NCBI GenBank assembly: GCA_013289875.1
Contig: JABCZC010000003.1
Coordinates: 50,532 to 114,531, forward strand
Reading direction: 5' to 3'
Length of the DNA: 64,000 nt
Origin: Acidobacteriota bacterium
GTDB taxonomy: Bacteria > Acidobacteriota > Terriglobia > Terriglobales > Acidobacteriaceae
Shown: piece by piece, positions 26,215 through 34,751 of the stretch
Position numbering within the stretch: the stretch's first letter is position 1
Layout: each line of letters opens with the position of its first letter
Position numbers and translations under genes: made by a program
The notes under the pieces: model-generated
Databases searched by the model: none
What the model saw: only the letters and a program-made list of their open reading frames with translations
Told to the model about the DNA's origin: nothing

Positions 26215-27789
26215 ATGGACATTCCTCCCCTGGTTACTCACATATCATCCGCTCCAGGTAGAGCTACGACGAACCGCACCTCGGTGTCGATCACGAGAAA
26301 CAAGGTTGTCCTGTTCTACCCTGCATACGATGGTCCGCCGCTTGGGCCGCCACTGTGCATCCTGGCTCTGGCCGCGCCGCTGCTAAACCATGGCTTTGAG
26401 GTGGTCATAATCGATGCTGCCATCGAGGCTGACGCCCCGCAGCGGATCCTGCGCGAGTGCAGCGATGCCTTGTGTCTTGGGATTTCTGTTTTGACCGGTC
26501 CGACGATTACGGCTGCGCTCCACATCGCTCGAATAGTGAAGGCGGCACATCCCGATCTCCCGGTCATCTTTGGAGGCTGGCATCCGACGCTAACCGCAGC
26601 TCAGACGCTTGAAAACGAATTGGTGGATGTGGTTGTACGCGGACCCGGCGATCTGACTCTGCTTGAGATTGCACAGCGCTATCAGATGGGAGAGGAACTG
26701 GATCGGGTGGTCGGTCTTTCCTACAAACAGAGTGGGACGATCGTCCATAATCCAGAGCGCCCAGTCACGCACCTGATGGATCTACCAGCACCCGCCTTCC
26801 ACCTGACGGACTTTGACGCGTACGAACGCGTCTCGGGTATCCGGAAGTTGACCTATGCGACCAGCGTGGGCTGCCCGTACGCCTGCAACTACTGCACGGA
26901 TACGGTTTTTTATCACCGGCGTTTCAATGCCTATTCTGCCGCGCATGTTGTGGAGGAGTTGATCGACCTTGTCACGAAGTATCGGATCGAAGAAGTGGCG
27001 CTACTCGACTCAAACTTCCCTGTAGATGTAAAGCGCGCCATTGCGATCGCGCGGGGAATCTACGAGTCGCGAGTCCGCTTTACGTGGACTTTCCAGGCTT
27101 CCACCGATTTCCTGTCCCGCATGTCCGACGAGGACGTCCGGATGATGGGCGCCAGCGGCGTCAGATTCATGGGGTTCGGGACGGAATCTACGTCTGAGTC
27201 GGTTCTGAAACTTATGAACAAACGGCATCAGCGCCTGGGAGAGATGTATGAAACGGCGCGCAAGGCCGAGCTGGGAGGAATCCGTGTGAGTTTCAACCTC
27301 ATCTTCGGTTATCCCGGCGAGGAGGAGAAGGACCGGATTGAGACGCTTCAGACCATGAATGAAATAGCGCAGAAGCACAGAAATGTCAGCTTCTCACCCA
27401 ACATATTCACGCCCTATCCAGGCATTCCCATCTGGCCGCAATTGAAGGAGCTGGGAGTGAGAGAACCTGCATCGCTGGAGGAGTGGGCGGGACTTCCGCT
27501 GGGAAAAAACGTCCTGCCGTGGCTTCGCGGGGCTGAATTGCGGCGCCTCGAGCGCATGCTCGATTACTTCATGGTGAACAACAATATCCGCAATACCCTG
27601 CAGCGGACAAGAGTCACTGGACGCTGTCTAAACGCTTTGCTCAGCGCACCGATGAAGTCACGAATGCGGTCGGGAGTCTTCTTCTTCCCGTGGGAGGTAT
27701 GGGTGGCCCGTGCGACCGATCGCATCGTCTCCCGCCGTTCGCTCATCACAGGAGTTCCTCTTCCCCCAAATTCACAGGAGGTGTGCTGA
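26215..27789 (+). CDS. B12-binding-domain radical SAM protein 1
   Basis: 524 residues. Residues about 30-165 form a cobalamin-binding-like Rossmann domain (VVLFYPAYDGPPLGPP, ISVLTGPTI, IFGGWHPTL) without the DxHxxG lower-ligand motif, as in the BchE-like class. The radical SAM barrel follows with the cluster motif CPYACNYC (Cys-x3-Cys-x2-Cys) near residue 222 and FGTESTSESVLKLMNK. The extra N-terminal 30 residues are polar. The ATG at 26215 follows GGAG; an upstream ATG is less likely. Enzymes of this class do methylations, cyclisations or rearrangements on unactivated carbon. It opens an eight-gene operon under the triple TGACA operator. It resembles radical SAM protein 4 (32579) more than 2 and 3: both share a GLSYK...HNPERP stretch. 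Confidence 0.85.
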   Translation: MDIPPLVTHISSAPGRATTNRTSVSITRNKVVLFYPAYDGPPLGPPLCILALAAPLLNHGFEVVIIDAAIEADAPQRILRECSDALCLGISVLTGPTITAALHIARIVKAAHPDLPVIFGGWHPTLTAAQTLENELVDVVVRGPGDLTLLEIAQRYQMGEELDRVVGLSYKQSGTIVHNPERPVTHLMDLPAPAFHLTDFDAYERVSGIRKLTYATSVGCPYACNYCTDTVFYHRRFNAYSAAHVVEELIDLVTKYRIEEVALLDSNFPVDVKRAIAIARGIYESRVRFTWTFQASTDFLSRMSDEDVRMMGASGVRFMGFGTESTSESVLKLMNKRHQRLGEMYETARKAELGGIRVSFNLIFGYPGEEEKDRIETLQTMNEIAQKHRNVSFSPNIFTPYPGIPIWPQLKELGVREPASLEEWAGLPLGKNVLPWLRGAELRRLERMLDYFMVNNNIRNTLQRTRVTGRCLNALLSAPMKSRMRSGVFFFPWEVWVARATDRIVSRRSLITGVPLPPNSQEVC

Positions 27790-29304
27790 ATGGCTTCGGA
27801 TATGACACTGCAATCTCCGGTCGATGTGCTTCTGACGCACTCCTACCACCTGTACTACGACCGCAAACAGGCGCAGCGCCAACAGCCGTACCCTCCCCTG
27901 GGCACACTGTATGCCGCGGCCCTGGTGCGGAAGGCCGGCTTCTCCGTTGCGCTGTTCGACACGATGATCGAAGATCCCGACGAGGGTTTCCAGCGCGCTC
28001 TCTGGGAGTACAAGCCTCGCATGGTAGTTGTGTGTGAGGACAGCTTCAACTTTCTGTCAAAGATGTGCCTCTCTCGAATGCGAGAAGTCAGCTTCAGCAT
28101 GAGAGAACATGCTGCCCAGGCGGGGATACCTATTATCGTCCACGGATCAGACTCCTCCGACCAAGTGCAGGTCTATTTGAACCAGGGCTTTCTCGCTGTT
28201 CTTCTGGGCGAGTGTGAACATGCGTTGGTTGAACTACTCCACGCCACCTTGCGCATGGGGCAGATGGAGAACTGGGAGATTCCTGGACTTGCATATCTCG
28301 ACCGGTCAAGTCAAACCATTGTGCGCACAGGGACGCGCACCAGCTCAGCGGATCTCGATCAATATCCGTTTCCAGCCAGGGATATGGTTGCCATCGACAA
28401 ATATTCATCCATCTGGCGAACGCACCACGGCAGATCATCGACGAATCTTGTGGCAAGCCGTGGCTGTCCTTTTCGGTGCAACTGGTGTGCGAAGCCAATC
28501 TACGGAAACAAATTCCTGCTCCGCTCGGCAGACTCCGTCGCGGAGGAAATGCAATTGCTCAAGCACGAATACGGCGTCGAGCACTTGTGGTTCGCAGATG
28601 ACATCTTTGCGCTCAACCGGCATTGGATGCAGGAATTTGCGGATGCCGTTGAACGCAGAGACGCTGCCGTGCCCTTCAAAATCCAGAGCCGCGCCGACCT
28701 GATGACGTACGACACTGTGGCGGCACTGAAAAGAGCCGGATGCGAAGAGGTGTGGATGGGAGCCGAGTCAGGATCACAGGTCATTCTCGACGCGATGGAC
28801 AAGGGACTTACTGTGGCGTCCGTCCACAGAGCCAGCGAACGTCTACGGGCTGCTGGCATCCGCGCAGCGTTCTTTCTACAGTTTGGCTATCCGGGTGAGA
28901 CGCTGGCCGAGATCGAAGAGACCATCGCCCTAGTAAGAAGTTGTCGTCCAGACGACATCGGCGTTTCGGTCTCCTATCCGCTTCCGGGAACGGTTTTTCA
29001 TCAGAGAGTGAAGGAGCAGCTTGGGGAGAAGCGGAACTGGATCGATAGTCAGGATCTTAGCGCGATGTTTCGCGCCGCCTACACGGATCAGTTCTATCGC
29101 GCGCTTCGTAATGCGCTGCACTACGAGGTGGAGCAGTATCGGCACGCTTCGAGCCTCGAAGAGAAGCGCAGACTCGGCGAACTCTGGGGTGAAGTCTACA
29201 GCATGGAAGCCCGCTGCAGAATCGCACAACCCACACAGTTGCCGGTTCTGCAATCGAACGCCGGACAAGCGCTGGCTGGGTGCGGGGCGGAAACGCACGG
29301 TTGA
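27790..29304 (+). CDS. B12-binding-domain radical SAM protein 2
   Basis: 504 residues. N-terminal domain: VLLTHSYHLYYDRKQAQ, PYPPLGTLYAAALVRKAGF, FDTMIED. The expected glycine pair of the cobalamin domain is changed to HGSDSSDQ, so cofactor binding is doubtful. Cluster motif CPFRCNWC near residue 222, then LWFADDIFALN and EVWMGAESGSQVILDAMDKG. It is clearly paralogous to protein 3: the same PYPPLG opening, the same RTHHGR/RTHHGK stretch before the cluster, and the same end of barrel (SYPLPGT / SYPIKGT). GGAGGTG in the end of the previous gene is its ribosome site; the stop and start are adjacent. Confidence 0.84.
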   Translation: MASDMTLQSPVDVLLTHSYHLYYDRKQAQRQQPYPPLGTLYAAALVRKAGFSVALFDTMIEDPDEGFQRALWEYKPRMVVVCEDSFNFLSKMCLSRMREVSFSMREHAAQAGIPIIVHGSDSSDQVQVYLNQGFLAVLLGECEHALVELLHATLRMGQMENWEIPGLAYLDRSSQTIVRTGTRTSSADLDQYPFPARDMVAIDKYSSIWRTHHGRSSTNLVASRGCPFRCNWCAKPIYGNKFLLRSADSVAEEMQLLKHEYGVEHLWFADDIFALNRHWMQEFADAVERRDAAVPFKIQSRADLMTYDTVAALKRAGCEEVWMGAESGSQVILDAMDKGLTVASVHRASERLRAAGIRAAFFLQFGYPGETLAEIEETIALVRSCRPDDIGVSVSYPLPGTVFHQRVKEQLGEKRNWIDSQDLSAMFRAAYTDQFYRALRNALHYEVEQYRHASSLEEKRRLGELWGEVYSMEARCRIAQPTQLPVLQSNAGQALAGCGAETHG

Positions 29305-29344
29305 AGAGACAAAAGAAATCGGAGCTTACAAAGGCGGCGCTGCT

Positions 29345-30751
29345 ATGGAACTTCTACTCACCCACGGGTATTTCCTCTACGAGGATCCTAAGGAACTTCA
29401 GATCATGAAGCCCTATCCGCCGCTGGGCCTTCTCTATATCTGTTCCCATCTTCGGAGCAAAGGGCACGAGGTCGAAGTCTTCGACAGCACTTTCCAGTCG
29501 CGTGCGGCTCTCCGGGAAAGGTTGTTTCGCGGATCACCTGCGGCGCTTGGCATCTACGCGAACCTCATGACCCGATCGAACGTCGTCAGCATTCTTCGCG
29601 AAGCAAAGCAGGCCGGCTGGAAGACGATCGTAGGCGGCCCGGAGCCTGGCGCTTATGTAGATGAGTATCTAGATGCTGGGGCCGATGTTGTAGCTCTGGG
29701 TGAGGGCGAAGTCACGTTACAGGAGTTGCTCAAGGCCTGGCGGCAGAACGCGGAAGCCAATCTGGGTGAGATCGCGGGCCTCGCTTTCCGGAATACGCAT
29801 GGCATTACTTGTCGGACAGCACCCCGCACGCAGATCCCGGATCTGGACGCGCAACCATGGCCCGCTCGCGAAGACATCGACATGGATCGCTACGTGGATA
29901 CCTGGCGAACCCATCATGGAAAGGGTTCAGTGTCGCTCATCACTGCCCGAGGCTGCCCTTATCGCTGCGAATGGTGCAGCCATCAGGTATTTGGTCAGAC
30001 ACACCGGCGCCGCAAGCCGGAGCATGTCGCCGATGAATTGGCATGGCTGCTCGATCGATACAAGCCGGACATGTTGTGGATTGCTGACGACGTATTCACG
30101 ATCAATCACGACTGGCTGGCGCGTTGGGCCATGGAACTTGGGAAGCGGAAGATCCATATTCCTTTCGAATGCATCTCCCGCTCCGATCGTTTGAATGAAA
30201 AGGTGATTCAAACTCTCGCCGAATTGGGTTGTCAGCGTTTGTGGGTCGGCTCCGAGAGCGGTTCCCAGCGAATTCTGGACTCGATGCAGCGAGGGGTGAA
30301 GGTCCAGGCTGTTCGTGAGGCGGTTGCGCTGTGCCGGCAGCACGGAATCGAGACGGGCATGTTCCTGATGTGGGGATACGAGGGAGAAGAACTCGAAGAT
30401 ATCGAGGCGACGATTGATCATGTCCGGACTTCGAATCCCGATGTTTTTCTCACCACCGTCTCGTACCCGATCAAGGGAACGCCCTACTACAACAAGGTGG
30501 CTTCCCGCGTAGTTCAGATCAGGCCGTGGGGCCAGACGTCAGACAGGGAATTCGAAATAGCAGGCCGCAGGCCGCGCGAATTTTATCGCGTTGCGGACGA
30601 ATTGCTGCGATACGAGGTGGAGCTGGCCAGATTGCGAGCACGCGTGACGGATTCCGACGATGGCGCGCGTGTGAGCGAACTGAACACCTTAGTTGAAGAT
30701 TGCCGGCGAACGCTCTATGCGTACGCGGGCACCGAGGAGAAGACAGCGTGA
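29345..30751 (+). CDS. B12-binding-domain radical SAM protein 3
   Basis: 468 residues. An open frame extends upstream to 29021 inside the previous gene, but the ATG at 29345 aligns with the start of protein 2 and is chosen. Cobalamin-like domain with an intact VGGPEPGAY motif, cluster motif CPYRCEWC near residue 205, LWIADDVFTIN, and LWVGSESGSQRILDSMQRG. A 40-bp gap separates it from protein 2, the only gap of that size in the operon before the amidohydrolase. The GTG of the following methyltransferase overlaps its stop. Substrate unknown; as a duplicate of protein 2 it may do a second, similar step. Confidence 0.85.
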   Translation: MELLLTHGYFLYEDPKELQIMKPYPPLGLLYICSHLRSKGHEVEVFDSTFQSRAALRERLFRGSPAALGIYANLMTRSNVVSILREAKQAGWKTIVGGPEPGAYVDEYLDAGADVVALGEGEVTLQELLKAWRQNAEANLGEIAGLAFRNTHGITCRTAPRTQIPDLDAQPWPAREDIDMDRYVDTWRTHHGKGSVSLITARGCPYRCEWCSHQVFGQTHRRRKPEHVADELAWLLDRYKPDMLWIADDVFTINHDWLARWAMELGKRKIHIPFECISRSDRLNEKVIQTLAELGCQRLWVGSESGSQRILDSMQRGVKVQAVREAVALCRQHGIETGMFLMWGYEGEELEDIEATIDHVRTSNPDVFLTTVSYPIKGTPYYNKVASRVVQIRPWGQTSDREFEIAGRRPREFYRVADELLRYEVELARLRARVTDSDDGARVSELNTLVEDCRRTLYAYAGTEEKTA

Positions 30752-31581
30752 CTGGCAACATCGCAAGCAGCACTTTGCCCTCGATCTACAAAGGGCCAGC
30801 CTTCGACACGATTGCAGAGGAGTACGACCGGATGTTTACGCATTCGATCCTTGGGAAGGCGCAGCGGTCGTTGGTACACGAGGCGCTGCGCGACAGTTTC
30901 CGCGAAGGACAACACGTTCTCGATCTAAATTGCGGTACGGGCGAGGACGCCATTCTTATGGCGGCGAGAGGGATCTCAGTCCTTGCCTGCGACGTATCGA
31001 AACGCATGATTAACGTGGCTTGGCAGAAGCTTGCAACTTGCGGCGCCACGCTGCCCGTGACATTTGCCGTGTGTGCAAATGAGCAGCTCGATTCGCTGAA
31101 AGACTGCGGAGAGTTTGATGGCGCTCTCTCGAATTTCGGAGGGCTCAATTGCACTGCTGATCTGACCCAGGTGAGCCGGCCGCTCTCAGACCTCATTCGG
31201 CCTGGCGGCGAAGTGTTTCTTTGCATGCTCGGGCCTTTTTGCGCCTGGGAAATCCTGTGGCATTCAGCTCACGGCCGCTGGGGCAAGGCTTTCAGGCGCT
31301 TGAAGACCGGTGGAACCGAAGCACGTATCGGCGGAGACAGTGTCCGTGTCCACTATCCATCGATATGCCAGGTGCGGAAGGCATTTGCGCCGGCATTCCG
31401 GCTTGTTTCGTGGCGCGGTATCGGGGTTGCTGTTCCGCCGTCCTGGATGGAGCAGGTTTTTCAGGACCATCCATCATTCGTCGACTGGCTTACTCAGATC
31501 GATCGATGGCTTGGAGTCTTGCCAATCTTTCGTGGAGCCGCGGATCACATCCTTTTCCACTTCGTGAGGGAGGGCAAATGA
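30748..31581 (+). CDS. Class I SAM-dependent methyltransferase 1
   Basis: 277 residues from a GTG that overlaps the previous stop (GTGA). YKGPAFDTIAEEYDRMFTHS precedes the SAM-binding motif I VLDLNCGTGEDAI near residue 53; LACDVSKRM is motif II, and FDGALSNFGGLNC and LIRPGGEVFLCMLG follow. The fold is a UbiE/BioC-like methyltransferase. The acceptor cannot be told. Translational coupling on both sides places it firmly within the radical SAM pathway. Confidence 0.85.
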   Translation: MTGNIASSTLPSIYKGPAFDTIAEEYDRMFTHSILGKAQRSLVHEALRDSFREGQHVLDLNCGTGEDAILMAARGISVLACDVSKRMINVAWQKLATCGATLPVTFAVCANEQLDSLKDCGEFDGALSNFGGLNCTADLTQVSRPLSDLIRPGGEVFLCMLGPFCAWEILWHSAHGRWGKAFRRLKTGGTEARIGGDSVRVHYPSICQVRKAFAPAFRLVSWRGIGVAVPPSWMEQVFQDHPSFVDWLTQIDRWLGVLPIFRGAADHILFHFVREGK

Positions 31582-32582
31582 CGACGGCAGTCGCGAACCT
31601 CACCTCCCATAAACTTGTTCCTTCAGGTAATGAACTGTGGCTACGTTGTTCGGGATGCTCAGCAAGCATTGGGCCGATTTCCGACCGTGATGATGGCCTT
31701 CCTTCGGCTCGGATCGAGTGCCATTGTTGCGGGATGGTGACGAATAAGACGACGGGCGTCTGGAGGATGCTGTCGCCGCGTGAGCATGCCCAATTCGCCA
31801 AGTTCATGCGGGACTACGAAGAAATCCGCTTCGCAGAAGGGCGTGGCTCGAAACATCCGGCGTTTTATCTTGCGCTACCCTTCGCGGATCTCACCAGCAA
31901 CTTTACTGACCAGTGGCGCATTCGCGGGCGCAGTTATCGGTTTCTTGAGCGGCATCTTTTGCCGCAGTTGCATGAGCGCCACGGCGACAGCTTTCGCGCG
32001 CTCGACATAGGTGCAGGCAACGGCTGGCTGAGCTATCGCCTTGCCCTCGCGGGCCATCGCCCGGTGGCTGTTGACCTGTGCAGCAATGCACTGGACGGAC
32101 TCGAAGCGGCCAGCCACTACGCTTCCGTGCTCCCGGAGTTCTTCCCTCGTGTTGAGGCGCAGATGAATCACCTTCCATTCGAGGACGGCCAATTCGACGT
32201 GGCGATCTACAACGCCTCTTTTCACTACTCGACGAATTATGAGCGCACGGTGTCCGAGGCGCTCCGCTGTCTACGCCCCGGAGGCACCATCCTCATCGTC
32301 GATTCGCCCACCTATGAGCATGCTCGCAGTGGAGAGGCGATGCGATTGGAACGCCGTGAAGCTTTTGAGGCAAAGTTTGGCACGCGAAGTGATTCGCTGC
32401 CAACCGGCGACTTCCTGACTTCCGGAATGATGGAGAATTTGTCTGGGCTCGGCGTGCGCTGGAAGAGGCATCTTGCGTGGTACGGAACGCGCTGGTGGCT
32501 GCGTCCTTGGATTGCAAGACTCAAGCACCGCAGGATGCCTTCCCAGTTCTACCTCTACGAAGGTCGGACGGAGTCAACGTGA
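31578..32582 (+). CDS. Zinc-ribbon class I methyltransferase 2
   Basis: 334 residues from an ATG overlapping the previous stop. It begins with a zinc-ribbon-like knuckle (LRCSGCSASI and IECHCCGM, about residues 22-55). The methyltransferase domain follows: ALDIGAGNGWLSYRLA near 142, HLPFEDGQFDVAIYNASFHY near 200, CLRPGGTILIVDSP near 235. Zinc-ribbon methyltransferases of this arrangement occur in natural-product and deoxysugar clusters. Its last bases overlap the start of radical SAM protein 4 (GTGA). Confidence 0.85.
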   Translation: MTTAVANLTSHKLVPSGNELWLRCSGCSASIGPISDRDDGLPSARIECHCCGMVTNKTTGVWRMLSPREHAQFAKFMRDYEEIRFAEGRGSKHPAFYLALPFADLTSNFTDQWRIRGRSYRFLERHLLPQLHERHGDSFRALDIGAGNGWLSYRLALAGHRPVAVDLCSNALDGLEAASHYASVLPEFFPRVEAQMNHLPFEDGQFDVAIYNASFHYSTNYERTVSEALRCLRPGGTILIVDSPTYEHARSGEAMRLERREAFEAKFGTRSDSLPTGDFLTSGMMENLSGLGVRWKRHLAWYGTRWWLRPWIARLKHRRMPSQFYLYEGRTEST

Positions 32583-34042
32583 TTCTCCTCTACTATCCCA
32601 AGCTCACTCGCCCCAAGAACCGGCGATTCCCGCTCTCCGTTATGGCGCTCGCCGCGGTGCTGGAGGGACGTGAAAAGTACGAGATCGTCGACGGCAATCT
32701 TGATCCGGATCCCGACGCAACACTCGCACGCCTGATCGAGACCAATCCCGTCGAACTGGTGGGTGTGAGCGTGATGCCTGGCCCACAGATGATTTCCGCT
32801 ATGAAATCGTGCAAGGCCATTCGCGCGCGCTATCCCGGCCTGCCCATTGTCTGGGGAGGTTATTTCCCCTCTGTCTACGGTGACGCTACCCTGAACGCGA
32901 AATACGTAGACTATGCGGTGCGTGGCCAGGGAGAAAACACGCTGCTCGAGCTAATCGACGCGATCCGTGGCAAGCGCGATTTCAACAAGATAGCCGGGCT
33001 TTCCTACAAGGACGCTTTTGGCATGCGAGTTCACAATCCCGAGCGCCCCATGCAAGGCCCGGATGCATTTCCATGGAGCCCATTTGAGCGGTTACATGTC
33101 CAGAGCTATCTACGGCCTTCCTACTTTGGCAAGCGTACCGGTGCGCACCAGGCCAGTATCGGTTGTCCCTTCCAATGCAGCTTTTGCGCCGTCCATGAGG
33201 CTTACGGCAGCCAGCAAAAAATGGAATCGCCCAAACGTACCGAGGCGGTCCTACGGCATCTGGTGCAGAACTATGGAATGGATGGCGTGCAGTTCTACGA
33301 CATGAATTTTTTTATGCGCGAGGATCACACGCGCGAACTGATGGAGCGTCTGGAGCCCCTTGGACTGCATTGGTGGTGTGAAGGAAGAATCGATGCCATC
33401 TGCCGCTACTCGGACGAGACGCTGGAGTGGATTCGGAGGGCCGGCTGTACCATGATATTCTTCGGCGCCGAGTCCGGCTCCGACCGGGTGCTCAAGGAGA
33501 TGAAGAAGGGCATCACCACCGAGCAGACCCTGGAGGTGGCCAAACGCCTGAGGCGGCTCAACATTATTCCAGAGTTCTCATTTGTGGTCGGCAACCCGAG
33601 AGACCCGGAAGAAGACACGCGCGAGACGATCGCCTTCGTTCGGAAGATCAAGCAGCTAAACCCGATCTCCGAAATCATTGTTCAACACTACACGCCGGTT
33701 CCAAATCGCGGAAAGATGTATGGCGGCATCGATGGGAAAGTGTCCTTTCCCGCCACTCTCGAAGAGTGGGCAAACCCGCAGTGGTACAACTTCACGATCC
33801 GCGTCAATCCATCCATGCCGTGGCTCAAGCCGAAGACCAGGAAGCTCATCGACAATTTCGAAACGGTTGTCGGCAGCAGGTGGCCGACCGTGCAGGACAT
33901 CCAGGCCGGTAAATGGAGCCGTGGCCTGCTGAAGGCTCTTAGCTCCTGGCGATATCTGACCGGCATTTACACCGCGCCCGCAGAGCTGCGGCTGGCTCAG
34001 GACTGGATTCGTCTTCGCAGACCGAAAGTAGAGAGTATATGA
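32579..34042 (+). CDS. B12-binding-domain radical SAM protein 4
   Basis: 487 residues from the GTG at 32579, which overlaps the previous stop; the frame is open further upstream, but that part is a shadow of the methyltransferase gene. The cobalamin-like domain (VILLYYPKLTRPKNRRFPLS, VSVMPGPQM, VWGGYFPSVYG) is followed by the cluster motif CPFQCSFC near residue 200, FFGAESGSDRVLKEMKKG, and a C-terminal helical part (MPWLKPKTRKLIDNF). GLSYKDAFGMRVHNPERP closely matches the same region of protein 1. It is coupled to methyltransferase 3 by an ATGA overlap. Confidence 0.85.
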   Translation: MILLYYPKLTRPKNRRFPLSVMALAAVLEGREKYEIVDGNLDPDPDATLARLIETNPVELVGVSVMPGPQMISAMKSCKAIRARYPGLPIVWGGYFPSVYGDATLNAKYVDYAVRGQGENTLLELIDAIRGKRDFNKIAGLSYKDAFGMRVHNPERPMQGPDAFPWSPFERLHVQSYLRPSYFGKRTGAHQASIGCPFQCSFCAVHEAYGSQQKMESPKRTEAVLRHLVQNYGMDGVQFYDMNFFMREDHTRELMERLEPLGLHWWCEGRIDAICRYSDETLEWIRRAGCTMIFFGAESGSDRVLKEMKKGITTEQTLEVAKRLRRLNIIPEFSFVVGNPRDPEEDTRETIAFVRKIKQLNPISEIIVQHYTPVPNRGKMYGGIDGKVSFPATLEEWANPQWYNFTIRVNPSMPWLKPKTRKLIDNFETVVGSRWPTVQDIQAGKWSRGLLKALSSWRYLTGIYTAPAELRLAQDWIRLRRPKVESI

Positions 34043-34749
34043 GCCGGTCCGCTCTACCGAGTGCCGTGAGACTCGATGCACAGCAGGCTTACGCGTGTTG
34101 GGCGCCTACCTATGACGAAACACCAAATCCACTCCTGGCGCTGGAAGAACGGTCGCTCGCGCCGATGATGAGCAGCTTTTTCGCTAAATACGTGGTCGAA
34201 CTGGGATGCGGCACAGGCCGTTGGTTGCGGAGGCTTGAGAAAGCAGGTTTGGAGTCGCTGGCGGGAGTGGACATCTCCGACGCCATGCTTGCCGAGGCAA
34301 AACGGAAATGTCTGCCCTCGACCTCCCTGGTTCACTCCGACTGCATGGCGATACCGCTCCCCGCCCACGCGGTCGATTGCGTCCTGGCTTCCTTTCTCTT
34401 GTCTTACGTTCAAGACCTGCGGAATTTTGCTGAGGAGGTCGCCCGCATTCTTCGACCGGGCGGCACGATCATCGTTTCCGATCTGCATCCGAACACAACA
34501 TCCTATGGATGGCGGCGAACGTTCAGCGCGGCAGGCAGTCTGTTTGAAATTGCGACGTTTAGGTACACTCTGCCCGATCTCATCAACACGATGAGCGTCG
34601 CTGGATGCGCGCTTGAAGCAATGGATGAACTCAACTTCGGCGAAGAAGAGGCGGTGATCTTTCGCCAGAACGATATGATCGACCATTTTCACAGGGTAGA
34701 GTCGCTCCCCGTCATTTACTGGGCAAAGTTCTCGCTTAGGGAGAGCTGA
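34039..34749 (+). CDS. Class I SAM-dependent methyltransferase 3 (BioC-like)
   Basis: 236 residues, ATG overlapping the previous stop. DAQQAYACWAPTYDETPNPL is the typical opening of BioC/UbiE-type enzymes. VVELGCGTGRWLRRLE is motif I (near residue 53), DISDAMLAEAKRK motif II, and ARILRPGGTIIVSDLHP the post-motif strand. It has no zinc ribbon, unlike methyltransferase 2. The acceptor is unknown. The amidohydrolase gene begins three bases after its stop. Confidence 0.86.
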   Translation: MSRSALPSAVRLDAQQAYACWAPTYDETPNPLLALEERSLAPMMSSFFAKYVVELGCGTGRWLRRLEKAGLESLAGVDISDAMLAEAKRKCLPSTSLVHSDCMAIPLPAHAVDCVLASFLLSYVQDLRNFAEEVARILRPGGTIIVSDLHPNTTSYGWRRTFSAAGSLFEIATFRYTLPDLINTMSVAGCALEAMDELNFGEEEAVIFRQNDMIDHFHRVESLPVIYWAKFSLRES

Positions 34750-34751
34750 CT

